A stretch of DNA of 64,000 bases, from NCBI GenBank assembly GCA_004194705.1, contig SADC01000916.1, positions 62,001 to 126,000 on the forward strand, read 5' to 3'. Shown here piece by piece: positions 22,040-34,500 of the stretch; within the stretch, counting starts at the first letter, position 1; each line of letters begins with the position of its first letter. The translations under genes were made by a program, and so were the position numbers. The stretch is from Ditylenchus dipsaci. Its lineage: Eukaryota; Nematoda; Chromadorea; Rhabditida; Anguinidae. The notes beneath the pieces are model-generated. The model made no database searches. It was given only the letters and a program-made list of their open reading frames with translations, and was not told the DNA's origin.

Positions 22040-22280
22040 CGAATAACACGGCAACCGGACAAAAACGGTTACAAACCGTTTCGATCAAATTTTAAAACGT
22101 GTTGTTACCCACTTTTATGACGATGCATCGAGCTGATTTTTTTGGACTACCTTCTGTTCCTTATTTCAACTAGTGCTGTAAAAATCAGATCAATGCGTTT
22201 TAAAAAAATGAGTTGAAAAAAATTTGTAGCGCTACCAAACGGCCTTTTTTCGTTTTTGTCTGGTTGTCGAATAACCCTAT
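22040..22280. mobile_element. Short inverted-repeat element just downstream of synaptotagmin
   Basis: Left GAATAACACGGCAACCGGAC, right GTCTGGTTGTCGAATAACCC; internal GGTTACAAACCG. Inverse of 12631-12865. Confidence 0.6.
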
Positions 22281-22422
22281 ATTTAATTTCCGAAAGCTCA
22301 ATTTATTGCAAAACCACACAAATCAGGAATATTTAATAGTATTTATTTGTTCAGTCACACGCACAAATCAATAAACAAAAGCACGAAAATCCAAATACCC
22401 GCATATTACAAAGAACCATTAT

Positions 22423-22506
22423 TTATTTTTTAGCCTTGGGGATGTTGCGAAATCCCTCTGGAACTTCGCCCAAAATACTGTGCCATGTGCCAACTGGTTT
22501 AGTCAA
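22423..22506 (-). CDS. Synaptotagmin terminal exon (C2B C-terminus)
   Basis: After TTATTCAG the frame reads LTKPVGTWHSILGEVPEGF and RNIPKAKK then TAA. KPVGTWHSI matches the conserved synaptotagmin C-terminal motif (RPVA.WH.L). An AATAAA-like signal overlaps the stop region, so the 3' UTR is probably short. The last 36 nt of the coding sequence and the downstream flank are duplicated in inverted orientation at 12456-12870. Confidence 0.75.
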   Translation of the reverse strand: MTKPVGTWHSILGEVPEGFRNIPKAKK

Positions 22507-25500
22507 CTGAATAAATAATTAAAATTGTCTACACTACCTTATATTTTCAAGCCACCTTGTTTTCTCGCCCTCAGCTGTGCCATTAGATATGATTGCAGCT
22601 GCAAGGGCCGGATTGCCTAGTCCATTGGCTCCATTCAAAGAGTCATTGTTGACAGCCAGAGGAATGCTAGTGACCACTGTAGACTGAGGCTTCATCTGAA
22701 TGTGGCTAGACTGATCTTCCTCTTCAGGATTCTTCGGCACTGGGGATGGCGGCAGGATAATGACTGGAAGGTCTGCTCCCATTGCTGTCTGCCTTCTTTT
22801 GTTGTACTTTGGGTGCCTAGCACACAGCAGCCCAGAAGGTCATCTCGGCCTATTCTGAATTGGGAAGCAGGCTTATTTAAGTTGTTCGGCAGTTAGACGC
22901 ACCTGTCCCAGTCCATGACCTGAACAAGCAAGTTGGTCTCGCCAATTTGATCCACAGGCAGGTCGAACTCAAGGCACTCGTGATACACAGGGTTAAGGTT
23001 GGCTCGTTTAATAGAGGTCTTGCGCAGTTTAACCCTCTTTCTTTGGCCAACACTTCCCAGAATTTGTTCTATACGTACATAGGGATCTTAATTAAATCGA
23101 TTCAATAAATACTTTAGCTTGAATATTAGGCATTTTTAGCGATTGCCCTATCACTCTCTTCAAATTGGATGAGACACGATCAATCTGTAATCTCAGCGAC
23201 TGATCCTCGGATGCACATACCCATGAATATCTTCTTCGTGACTAACCCGAGTTATTTTTGGTCGGCTACATATGACCAAAGTCCCTCCGGACCGAGGAAA
23301 TAAAAAGGGGCACACTTAGACCTTACCCCGCTTGATTTTCTCTCTACGCCACTCAGTTTATTTTACTCTGCTAACCTAAGTAATATTCAAACACAATTGT
23401 AATTAAATTTCAAACATGTACCGAAAATTAGTATCTCCTGTTTTAATAATACCGAAAATAAAGAAATAAATGGGCTAGAAATTCAGATATCAATGTGGCC
23501 CGCCTGAAATCTCAATTTCACCCTATCCCACCCAGGGCGGATTAGACCGGGCGGAGTAGGGTCTAATTTCGTAAACACTAATTTGGGCGAAACTCATTTG
23601 GGCGCCCTCGTACGGGCGCCTTTATTTGGGCGCCATTTTTTATGATGATTTTAAAATTTCTCAAATAATTCGAAAAGGCGATATGAATTTCAGGAATCTA
23701 CTAGTCCTAAGGTTTATATCGCCTTTTCGCATTATTTGAGAAATTTGAAAAACACTATAAAAAGGCGCCCAAGTGAGTACGAATCTCTCTTTAGCCAAAG
23801 AGGCCCAATGAATTAGTGAAATAAAATTGCACAAATACATGCAAGTTCGATTCCCACTCAAAACACTACATTTTCTTGTCAAGTAAGTGAAAGACTGACC
23901 AGAAGCACCAGTAATGTCCATGGGTCTAAGGTTGTAGGCCTTGGAACAGTCACATATAGCTTTTTGAAAGCAGGGGAATAAGCCAAATAAAGCAGCAAGT
24001 CACCGAAGTCATTTTTCTCCTGTAAACCCAATAACATTGTCCAAATACTTTGATTTCTGAAAGATGTGATCTACCTGACTGCCCACAATTTGCATGGTGT
24101 ACTCAGTCCAATGGTAGAGATCGCTTTTCTCAAACAAATCTCTCATGATCACATTACCAATCAGACCATGCCTAGTGAATCGGTCAAAATCGTAGACCGT
24201 GAATTGGAGCATTCTATTGGCCAGCTGGGCATAAGGCACATCAAACGAGAACATCTCATTAAACTCTGCGTCGCTGCTTTTTTTGAAAATCCTGGTTTTG
24301 CAGTGGTGCCTTCTCTCTGGCAAAACAATACATTTTGATGTATGGGTCTGGAGCTCCATCCTAAAATTGTTCACTTGTTCGTTAATTGAAATTACTGACC
24401 AGAATGAATTTTTGAAATTTTTGTCAAATTTTTTTGACAGGAGTTGTGCTGAAGACAAAATTTTTCGTGGATCATTTAGATAAAGCACTTTGTCTAATCG
24501 CTGAATTGTTGGTATACCTGAGAAGGGAGATGAGTTGCCCTCATGACATGCAACATAAGCACCCGGTGAATAAAGTCATATCTGACTTGGAAGGTGAGTG
24601 AGCCACGGAAACAGGACGACAAGTCTTCTCGTAGAAGCCGAGTTCATAGTGTAGAACTGACCGTTGTCTATTTCCTGCAAACAATTTGATATTACAGTTT
24701 TTTAATACATGTATATTATTATGCATTTTTTTCCAAAAGTATTACAGTCGAGTCTCGATATTGAAAAAGTTTTCAAGTTCGTCCCCGCGCATGTCTTACA
24801 CCTTTTCAATCCACTTTGATTTTGCTAGTTGTTTTGAAAAGACTAAAAAGATCCGAAGGCAGAAAAACAGGATGGCCCAAAAACCTGAAATTTTTTAAAT
24901 TTTGCAATTTTTTTTACCGCATTTATTTTTGGATCAAATTGAATTGTTGCCCTAAAGTCTGAATTCTTGCCTTTTTTTAGTTATTTCTTGCTCCCTTTTC
25001 AAATAAAAATCTGAAATCTCGCCCTTTTTCTGAAATGTTGCACCTTTTTAATTAAAAATCGGGTAAATTTCTCCGATTTGGTGCCTTCGATGAAAAATCG
25101 GAGGAATTTACCCGATTTGATTTAAAAGGGCAATATTTCAGAAAAAGGGGCAATATTTCAGAAAAAGGGGCAAGATTTCAGTTTTTTATTTGAAATTTGA
25201 AAAAAGGGCAAGAAATCAGACTTTAGGGGCAACAATTCAGTTACATCCTTTATTTATTAGTATTTTTTAGTCTGTTCGTTAGTAGTTCTACTGTAATTGT
25301 AACAAGGATGGACGGTTGCAGTCTTAAAAGGGGCATGCTCGTCGCGATGGGAAATATTTTGAAAGGCGGGTACCAGAAAAATTCAAACAAGAATTACAAT
25401 TACGCATTTTTGTGAAGTCGAGGAAAAACTATACCTTCAACGGGAATCGAACCGACGACTAACTTTCACACAACGCCGCTGCTTTACCACTCGGCCGCTC

Positions 25501-28500
25501 GTGAATCAGGGCCGGCCGAGCCCAGTCGGCCCGGACGGCCCGCGTGCCGGCCCGTGCACACCCCTAGTCTTAGTTCTCAAGGACAGTCTCATGGCACGCA
25601 CGCCTATGGCAATCAACTACGTAGTGAGTTAGCCCTTGACAGCGAGCCATGTTAATCTCATGTTATGAGAGATGAGAGGACTCGGGGAGGGAACCAACTC
25701 CTTAGGGGCAACCTCAAGCATCTCGACTCGGTACCGGCCTCACAACTGTTATTTAAATATCCTTGATAACGCCAAAAAACATTTATTTTAACCAGTATTT
25801 CTTTGGGCCACCCTGTATTTTCTCAGAAACGACTGGCAAAATCGTAACCGTTGAGATTTTTAGAATGAAACTGACAAATTGAAACTGATAATTTATTTCA
25901 AACATTGAGGTAAAAAAGTATCGGACCGGAGGCGGAACAAACTTGAGCGATGTAAAAATCGAGACTCAACTGTGATTTCGGTCCCGTAAAATTTTAGGTG
26001 TTGTTATATAGAGAATTGACTGTGTCAATAAAATTTAACGCTAAGCCTAAGCGAAATAGGACCTACCCTGTCGTCCTCCAACTGATTTCCATCCCCCAAC
26101 TTGTCCATGCCCAAGGGAAACAAAAATTGGTTTTGGCGAGGACTCAAGGTGCCATTGGCACTAGCAGGTGTTACAGGTCCAGTGGTGGTTGTGAAGTAGT
26201 TCTCGTGGTTGGAGGACGAGCAATAGCTGCCCGTGATAGAGGAGCGGTAGCCGGTGGTGTTCTGGGATGAGGTCGAAGACAGTCGGTGCCAAAAGCCATT
26301 CACATGTCTGTGATTGCGCTGCTGGCTGGGATATTTCTCACTGTTGTCACTGCCTGTTCTCAGCAACGGCTCTTTGAAGGCGCTGAAAAAATTGACTTAT
26401 TTAAAAATGTTTAAGCTTGACCAACATTTTGGGAGCTCAATTAATCAAAAATGTTCTCATATTATGGCAGTTTTTCATACTACATTATTGATAGCCTCAT
26501 TATGGATTTAATTGCAAAAAGGTAAGCCTGATAGGGGGCTCGAACCCCTGACATTCAGATTAAAAGTCTGACGCTCTACCAAACTGAGCTAATCAGGCAC
26601 ATGAAGATATATCTGTTACACATATACAGGGTGTGTCGAAAAATAATTACCAGTTTTTAAAAAAAAGGAGGGATTAAAAGATAGTTAGGTTGGAAAATTC
26701 GGGTAAGCGTTCGTGTTTTATGGCCCGAAATTGTGTGGAAGCTAGACTAAACGTGGTGGTAACGCTATTTATTTGGGCTTGCTTGACCAATGTGTAGGAG
26801 TAATTAGGGTCACTGATTCCAAATCTGCCATGAAAAAGTAGAAGACATTGGTCAAACAAGCCAAAATAAATAGTGTGCAATCAGGTGGGGTCGAACCTGC
26901 GACTATTTTGGGACATTAAACAAAAATGCTTATCCACTGCGCCACCGAGGCCAATTTTCAAACCCGTTTTAACCGCCACCGTTTAAAAAATAAAAAATAA
27001 ATTCAATATTTTTTTTGTTGAGTATCCTGCGGGGAATAAGTTATCGAAAACACCTCCACTGTTAAAAAGTATGGGTGACCTATTGGTAAAGCAGCAGCAG
27101 ACTGGCAAGTCGGTCGTCGGTTCGATTCCCATTGAAGGTGCAGTTTTTTTTCTCACTTTAAGTTTTTCAGTTTTTCTCAACTTTAACTCTCAACTTAAGG
27201 GCTAAAAAACTAGGTGGCCGACTTGACAATGATCCACCTACTCAAACTTTTTATGCAAAATGATTTATTTGTTTTGGAGCTATTTTAGAATACCTACGAA
27301 TCGATTTTAGAATACACACTTAAAGGGGGGGAGAGGAAAGCCATTTAGGTTTAAAAAAGTGGCTTTCATGGCGCAGTGCGTAAGTGCTCGCGTTTTTTGG
27401 CCCAAAATGGTGTTTTTTTGGTGTTGCAGGTTCAATCCCACGTAGCGGCACACTATTTTTTTGGCTTTTTTGGCAGTTTAAAGGTAATTAGACTTTTTTG
27501 ACGCCAGAATCGGATTAGCGACCCAAATTATCTCTAAACTGGCCAAAAAGCCAAAAAAATAGTGTGCCGCTACGTGGGATTGAACCTGCAACACCAAAAA
27601 ACACCATTTTGGCCAAAAAACGCGAGCACTTACGCACTGCGCCATGAAAGCCACTTTTTCAAACCTAAATGGCTTCCCCCCCCCTTTAATACAGTTTTCC
27701 TTACCGGTCCCAGCTGTTTTTTATTATTTTTTTTGAGGTTTTATTTGAAGTTAACAATTTATTTTCAAAAAGCATGTAAGAAATAAATGTATAGAAAAAA
27801 CCGGCTTCATTGACCAAAGAAAGTTACTGGGATGGGTGTGCAAAAAACCCGCAAAAAATTAAAAAAGCCCCATATGCATACAAAATTTGCGTTCACTAAC
27901 ATTACAAAAATAGATCAGTGAAAAACATGGTGAGAATCGATTTTCTCTTTTTCGTTCATTAAAAAAGTGCAAGTTCGTCTTGAAACTGCCCTCTCACACA
28001 TGCACAACAAATAAACATTTTAAACTCAATTTTTTGTCTTCTCAGCTAATTTAATGGGAGGGACTGCAAGTAGAAGGGTTACTACAGAGACAACAACAGC
28101 ATATTTGCTGGACACAATTCAATTGGAAGACCAGGAAGAAGACTGCTCACTTGTCTCCCGCTTTTTCGCAAACAAGAAGATATAGGTGAAATATAATATT
28201 GCTCATATTTTTTAGTAGTGTAAGTTTATTTTTACTACTGAGTTCAAACCAGGCATGCGCATTGCCCGCCCCGCTTGAAAACCCCTGCAGGCCGGGCCGA
28301 AAAAGTTACGGGCCGGACCAGTCGGGAAAAGCTCTATAAGCTTATTGACTATGAAAAATTTCGTTAACTATTTAAAAATTTGTTGACTACGAAAACAACA
28401 TCGACTATGAAAATGTGGTTAACTATGTAAAATATTTTAACTGTGAAAAAATTTGTTGACTATATGGAAGAGGCCCGGGCCAGTGCGGATCTGTTTCACT

Positions 28501-31500
28501 AGGTCTGGCTAGGTCGAAATAACTTTCACTCAGGCCAAGCCGCCAAAAATACGGGTCCTGCAATGCCCGGTTCAAACTGGTAACTAAATGCCGCAAAGTA
28601 CAAAGAGATTAGTTGGTGTTTGAAAATTCTCAACCTTTTGCTACGGAATCCAATACTTTTTTTAATGACAAGATCTAAAATTTCTTTAAAAATTCTGTCA
28701 TTCAAAGTAAAAATAACGAAAGTTGAGCTAACACCTATGAGTGGAATCGAACTTGAAGATGAAAATTTTATAATAAAATTCAAATAAGTAGGACATAGGT
28801 GCGTTTGGCGGTTTTCGTCGCATTTTTGAATTCGCGCCCATTTTGGCGTTCTGCGATTTCGTGTTTTTTCTGGCAATTATATACTTTTTTTAAACTAAGG
28901 GTTAGGCTTAGGGTAGGCCTGTTAGGACAGGCTCAAACGTGTGTCCCTAACTGCAAAAAACAGAACGCCAAAAATTGACGCAGATTCAAAAAATGCAACA
29001 AAAACCGCTAAACATCTACTACATCATCCTAACGAACATCCTTTTCCGAACTTATACATATTTAAATAAATATTTAAAATGATCCTAAAATGCCAGTCAA
29101 ATTTATGAAAATTCAACCCAAAATATTTACACTTCACACTACTTTTTCACCACAAAACCACCACAAATTTCTAACACTACTAACCCGAAGCTCAGCTTCC
29201 TTAGCTCACAAACACCCCGAAAAATTCTTCCAAGAAAACTCAACAAAAAATTTAACCCACATTCAAAATATTCCTTAATTTCCAATCACAAAACTTCTAA
29301 ATTCAGAACATCCGATAAAAAAATGGAGCGGAGTAAATGTCTCAGCATTATCCTATTATTCAACCACAATCTTAGCGACAAAAAACACACACATAAACAC
29401 CACAAATTAGATGTCTATTGTAGTGGCAGGGAAGGGGAATTTGTGGGTGCTTCCAGTCCACAAGAGTTGAATGCCAAATTTCTAATGCTTCTTCTACTAC
29501 TTGTTCAATTATAATTGTCAGCCAGCAGCTAATCTTGCTTTCAAAAGCCAGGCTGTTGGTGCTGTTCAAGGAAGTGATTAACAATGCAATTATTTGTTTA
29601 GGCTTAGGCTGACTTTCACTACTCTAGCACAATAAAGGCACGATGAGTGTCGACCCACCTGTCGACTCAAGTCTACATTTTCTTCGAAATCATTCGAAAC
29701 TTTTTTTTGATACAAAAAATTCTGTGAGTATCTTCTTGTAGCTAAGAAGCAGAGCTGCAAAATGAGCTATTGACAAGTTTTATCTAATAGAAAACTTAAT
29801 TTTTTCAGTTACTCACAGTTAGATCGACAGCTGGACCGAGTGTTGACCTGGATGCCGATTTCCTCTTTTTTGAAAACCTTAAATTAGATATAGCTTGTCA
29901 ATAGCTTATTTTGTAGCTCTGTAGCTTAGCTACAAGCAGATTTTTTTCATTATATGAGAGCTGTTCATTGTATCAATTTTATCAAGCTTGAAGAAATTCC
30001 ATAAGCATATAAGTATGGTAGCAGCGCGGCGGCAAAGACAATAATAACATCGACAAAAGTGGAATAAATATTAGATACAGGTAAGTTGGAAAAAAGGTGT
30101 TTTGGGTTCATCTCAAGGATGCGCCAAACTAGAAAAATGTCGAAAAAAATGGAAACTCAGAGCAAAAATTGAAATTGCAAGATGAAAAAATAAAAAATAA
30201 ATTTCTTTGAAATTTTAGACTTTTGGCTATTTTTTTTTGAAAATCGTAAATAAAAGAGAAAGGCAGGACTACTTTAGTAGGTATGCCCGGAATCGGATTA
30301 GGTGTGTCAAATGCATTTTAAGACCCCCAAACGATAGAAAAGGCATGAACTTTTGTCGGAAAGCAATTTTCGGGAACAAAATTTGACCAAAATTTTGACA
30401 TTTTGACTTGGAGACAAGGTAAACCAACCGAAAAAGTATCCAGGTACAGTCGAGTCTCGATTTAACGTACCCCCTGGGGACCGGCCCTAGGGGTACGTTA
30501 AATCGAGGGGTACGTTATATCGGGGTAAATTTGACGGAGTTTATTATTGGAGGACCGGCCCTAAGGGTACGTTAAATCGAAGGGTACGTTAAATTGGGGG
30601 TACATTAAATCGAGACTCGACTGTACCCTAAAAGGTTAAAATCACTGTATTTAAAGGTATTATACCATGTTTTGGTCACTGGAGCGGAGCAAAAGAGTTT
30701 TTTTTATGCATTTTTGATCATGAGTCTTGCTCGGAGTCATGTATAAGGTGAGTGTAACTCTAACTCTCAAGCCCCCTGATTGAAAGTTGGGACCCCTCTA
30801 AAAATTCATTTGGCACATCTAAAACCTAATTTCAGGCAGACCCACTAAAGTATAAAGAGAAATACCAGCAGAACTACCGGAATACAAAATTTCGAGGCAT
30901 TGCTGGCACATTTTATTACTTATGGAAGAAGAGAAGGGTGACTAACAGATGATAGAAATTAGGGTTGTACAAATGCGCACATATTTACAAATGTGCAAAT
31001 ATGCGCGCAAAGATGCGCGCGCATAGTTAAAAATGCGCGCATATTTTACGCATATTTACATGTTGGTTTGGGATAACTGATTATTCCAGCTTTTATTGAT
31101 AACACGAATAAGATAAACTAATCAGATTCAAACAATAAATCATCCACATACAAAAGATCATTAATTTCACTAGTTCCTTCGGTGGCTTCCATTTCTTGTT
31201 CGCTTTCTGCTTCCTCTGATTCATTTTCCTGACTTGACTTGACTCGACTGAAGAGATCCTTATGCTCCAGCAAAAGGTTGTGCTTGATAAACGTCAGTTT
31301 CGAATCTATCTCGACATCCAATCTACAATAAGAAACTTGCAAAGAATCCACATCCACTTAAAATTAATTTACCGATTGCGAACTTTGGTGTGAATTGCAC
31401 CACGAAGCGACCAGTTCCTTTCTGTTGAGCAGCAGTTATTTGAGTATTCGAAGCGCTTTGTAGATCACTGAGAGAACCGAGTCGGAGTAGAATCCCGTCC

Positions 31501-34500
31501 AGAAAGTGAGACCATCAACTGGCGGCGTTGCTTCCAGAGCGTCCCATGCAAATTTTTGCTGCCCTTCTGCGAATTTACCCGTTCTTCCTCTCCATTGTCC
31601 CAACTCGATCATTACCCAAACGTGCATAAATGAATTTCGCTCAAATAATATACAGGATAAAAGGCACCTGATTTTCCTTGGTGATAAATGCCGGATTCTT
31701 CAAGATCTTGTTTGCCAAAAGTTCCATTGCTGCTTGCACCTCTTCTTCAGTCAGATCCTCGCCGCGGTCACTCGGCTCCAGCAAGTCAATTAGGTAAGTT
31801 ATCTTCTTGCAAGCTTTTTTTCTTCTTGCGAGCGCATATTTTGTCAAAAATGCGCGCATTTTTGCGCGCATATTTAGCCGGAAATATGCGGAAATATTTC
31901 CATTGTACAACCCTAATAGAAATTAAACAAAAGTAATGCTCCCATTTGTTACACTATTTTTTGGCCACCTTCAAAAGATGTTGACAAATCCAAATGCAAC
32001 ACAAAAATAGCTGTCAACTGGTTGTGAATAAAAAAAATATTTGGAAGACTTTTTGACAGACTGCTCTTTTGACATTTTTATTTTCAAGGCCGGCAAAAAA
32101 TTTATTAGTTGGGCATATAGCTGCTTCCTGGTTATGCTGGGGCATGTCCCTAAGGGCGAGGGGAAACCTTTTTCTGGTTGACTTTGTCTTGGGATTAATA
32201 GCTCTAAGCCTATACTGCTGCTAGATATGACTCTGTTTTCAGAGGCACAAAATCGACTGGCTTTAAAAAACAAATATTTTTGGATAAAAAACATTTTTGT
32301 TTGCTTATGTTCTAAAATTTTGGCATGGATGTCAAAACAACCAAAAAAGAGTTTTTTCGGCTATTTTTGGCTGTTTTGTTTTAGCTGTTTTTTAGCTGGC
32401 CACTTTTGAGCGACTATTTCTCGGCAGAAAAATTGCAATAACAGTCAAATTTAGGCTTTTTCAAAAATTTAGTCGTACTGAATCAAACATTTGTTTAAAG
32501 GGCCATTGCCGTCCCCGACAACGAGAATTTCAAGTGTTTGAATTGGCGCGGGACAGTTCTCTTTCGTCTTTCATTTTACTCTTTTGAGTCATTCGAAGCA
32601 AGTCAAAAGAGTACAGTGCGAGACGAAAGAGAACTGTCCCGCGCGAATTCAAACATTTGAAATCTCGTTGTCGGGGACGGCAATGGCCCTTTAAGTTAAA
32701 AATTCGTTTGGATTGAAAAGTTAAAAGTAACAGCTCCGATGTTTCTGAGGTGAAAACTTTAGGGTTGTTACCCTTAATTTTGAAATCGAAAAATTAGACT
32801 TTAACAAAGGTTTGATTAGTAGTTCTTTTTGTAGTAGATCTTTTGAACAAGCCTAAATTTATCGTTTTTGGTAAATTTCCTGTCCAGCAATGAACGCTTA
32901 AAAAGGCAGCTAAAACATTTAAAAAATAATGAAAATGAGAACCGTTCGGGTACTCCCAAAAGTTCGTTCCCCCGCTGGGTCCGACACTTTTTTTTAGCTC
33001 GATTTGGTACCGGTCGGGAGAGTGAGCGTTTGGGACCTAGTATTACACGTGGGAGTTTAAGCATGCTGACCGAAGGCGAGGTGATTATTGTGATGACTGA
33101 GATGGAATGATGTGATACGATCTGCGGCCTGACACGATCTGAGATGGTTTGGATAGCTAAGAGCTTGAAAATCATTTAACACCGAAATTTTGCATGAAAG
33201 TGACTAAAAAATAGGGTGTGCACCCACTGGTATTCGAACCTGTAACCTAGTCGATTCGTATATAAAGCCCGCATTTAAATTTAACAGTAACTTTGTCCCC
33301 CGTGGTTCTCAGATATTTTTCTTAGACTCTCTAATTCCATCTTTTTGGTCTATAGCTCCCAGATCTCAACAAATTTGATTTGAAGTTACATACTGGTTAT
33401 CGATGAGACCATACTCCGTAGTAAAAAAGCTGTTGTAAGACTGTAGAAAGTACAGGCTACCGTATTTTCTCTGTTTATTGTTCAGCGCCAAAAAAATTCT
33501 AAAATTGTTTATCAAAAATTGCCTTAACTCTGAAAACCTAATCAAAGGGGTGCGTTTATTGAAGAGTGGGCGTTTAATAGGGAAAATACGGTAACTTCTA
33601 AAAAAAAATTACTTTGCAAAAAGATAAGCCTGATAGGGGGCTCGAACCCCTGACATTCAGATTAAAAGTCTGACGCTCTACCAAACTGAGCTAATCAGGC
33701 ATATACTGCTTCATTTGTACACATACATAATCTATAGTTAACACATTTTGCAAGCACTGCATATATCTTTGCATGCTTTTAATAGAGCCTAATGGTTTTA
33801 ATAGATTATGTATGTGTAAAAATAAAGCATTATGTGCCTGATTAGCTCAGTTTGGTAGAGCGTCAGACTTTTAATCTGAATGTCAGGGGTTCGAGCCCCC
33901 TATCAGGCTTATCTTTTTGCCACCATGTCGAAAGATGATTAAAAACATGCGTATGCCAGTTTATTTACGGTTAACTAGCAGAAAACTGAAAAATGCTTGA
34001 AATAGTAGGGAAAATTTGAGCGAAAAAACTTTTCAAAATAAGAAATACATAATTTTTGCGCAAAAAATTGGTGTCAACAGCGAAAAATTTAACATAAATA
34101 CAAAACAGTTTTACCAAAAAGCATCAAAAATCTAACAGAAGAACGCTAATTAGCAGGCAAAGAAGCAAATTAGTAGTCAAAAGTTGATAAAAATGTTCTA
34201 TTTTAAGTCTTAGTAGCAACAAGTAGCTGGGTGAAATACGATAATGAAGTGGAAAATCTCGAGCGCTTCCTGCCTGGTAGCATCAAATTACTACGATCCC
34301 GCCCATACATTTTTTCCTATAAAACATGATCAGGTTTGTGGAATTAGAACAGGTGTAGTAGGAACACCGGTCCTCCCAAAAACATCCATTGGAAACAACA
34401 TAAAAAGATAAAAGCAGACTTTTCAGGCTAAATAAAAAAATTGCTAAAAGGCTAGCAACTAATCAAATGACGGCAGAAAATCTTTTCCTTTGCTTCACCG

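Larger units (their letters stand above)
24745..25972. mobile_element. Tc1/pogo-like element with nested insertions
   Basis: TA/CAGTCGAGTCTCGATAT at left and ATCGAGACTCAACTG at right. The interior holds the GTTGCCCTAAAGTCTG fold-back (24939-25240) and a tRNA-like sequence. In a synaptotagmin intron. Confidence 0.55.
30960..31915. mobile_element. hAT element, 956 bp, with transposase exons
   Basis: TAGGGTTGTACAAATG and CATTGTACAACCCTA ends, flanked by the 8-bp ATAGAAAT (30952-30959, 31916-31923). Subterminal ATGCGCGCATATTT repeats may be transposase-binding sites. Minus-strand exons encode the hAT dimerisation region. Confidence 0.92.
33614..33921. repeat. Inverted repeat carrying two tRNA-Lys genes
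   Basis: Left flank GCAAAAAGATAAGCC and right flank GGCTTATCTTTTTGC are exact inverses. The match runs through the tRNAs into the spacer, giving arms of roughly 120 bp. Confidence 0.85.
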
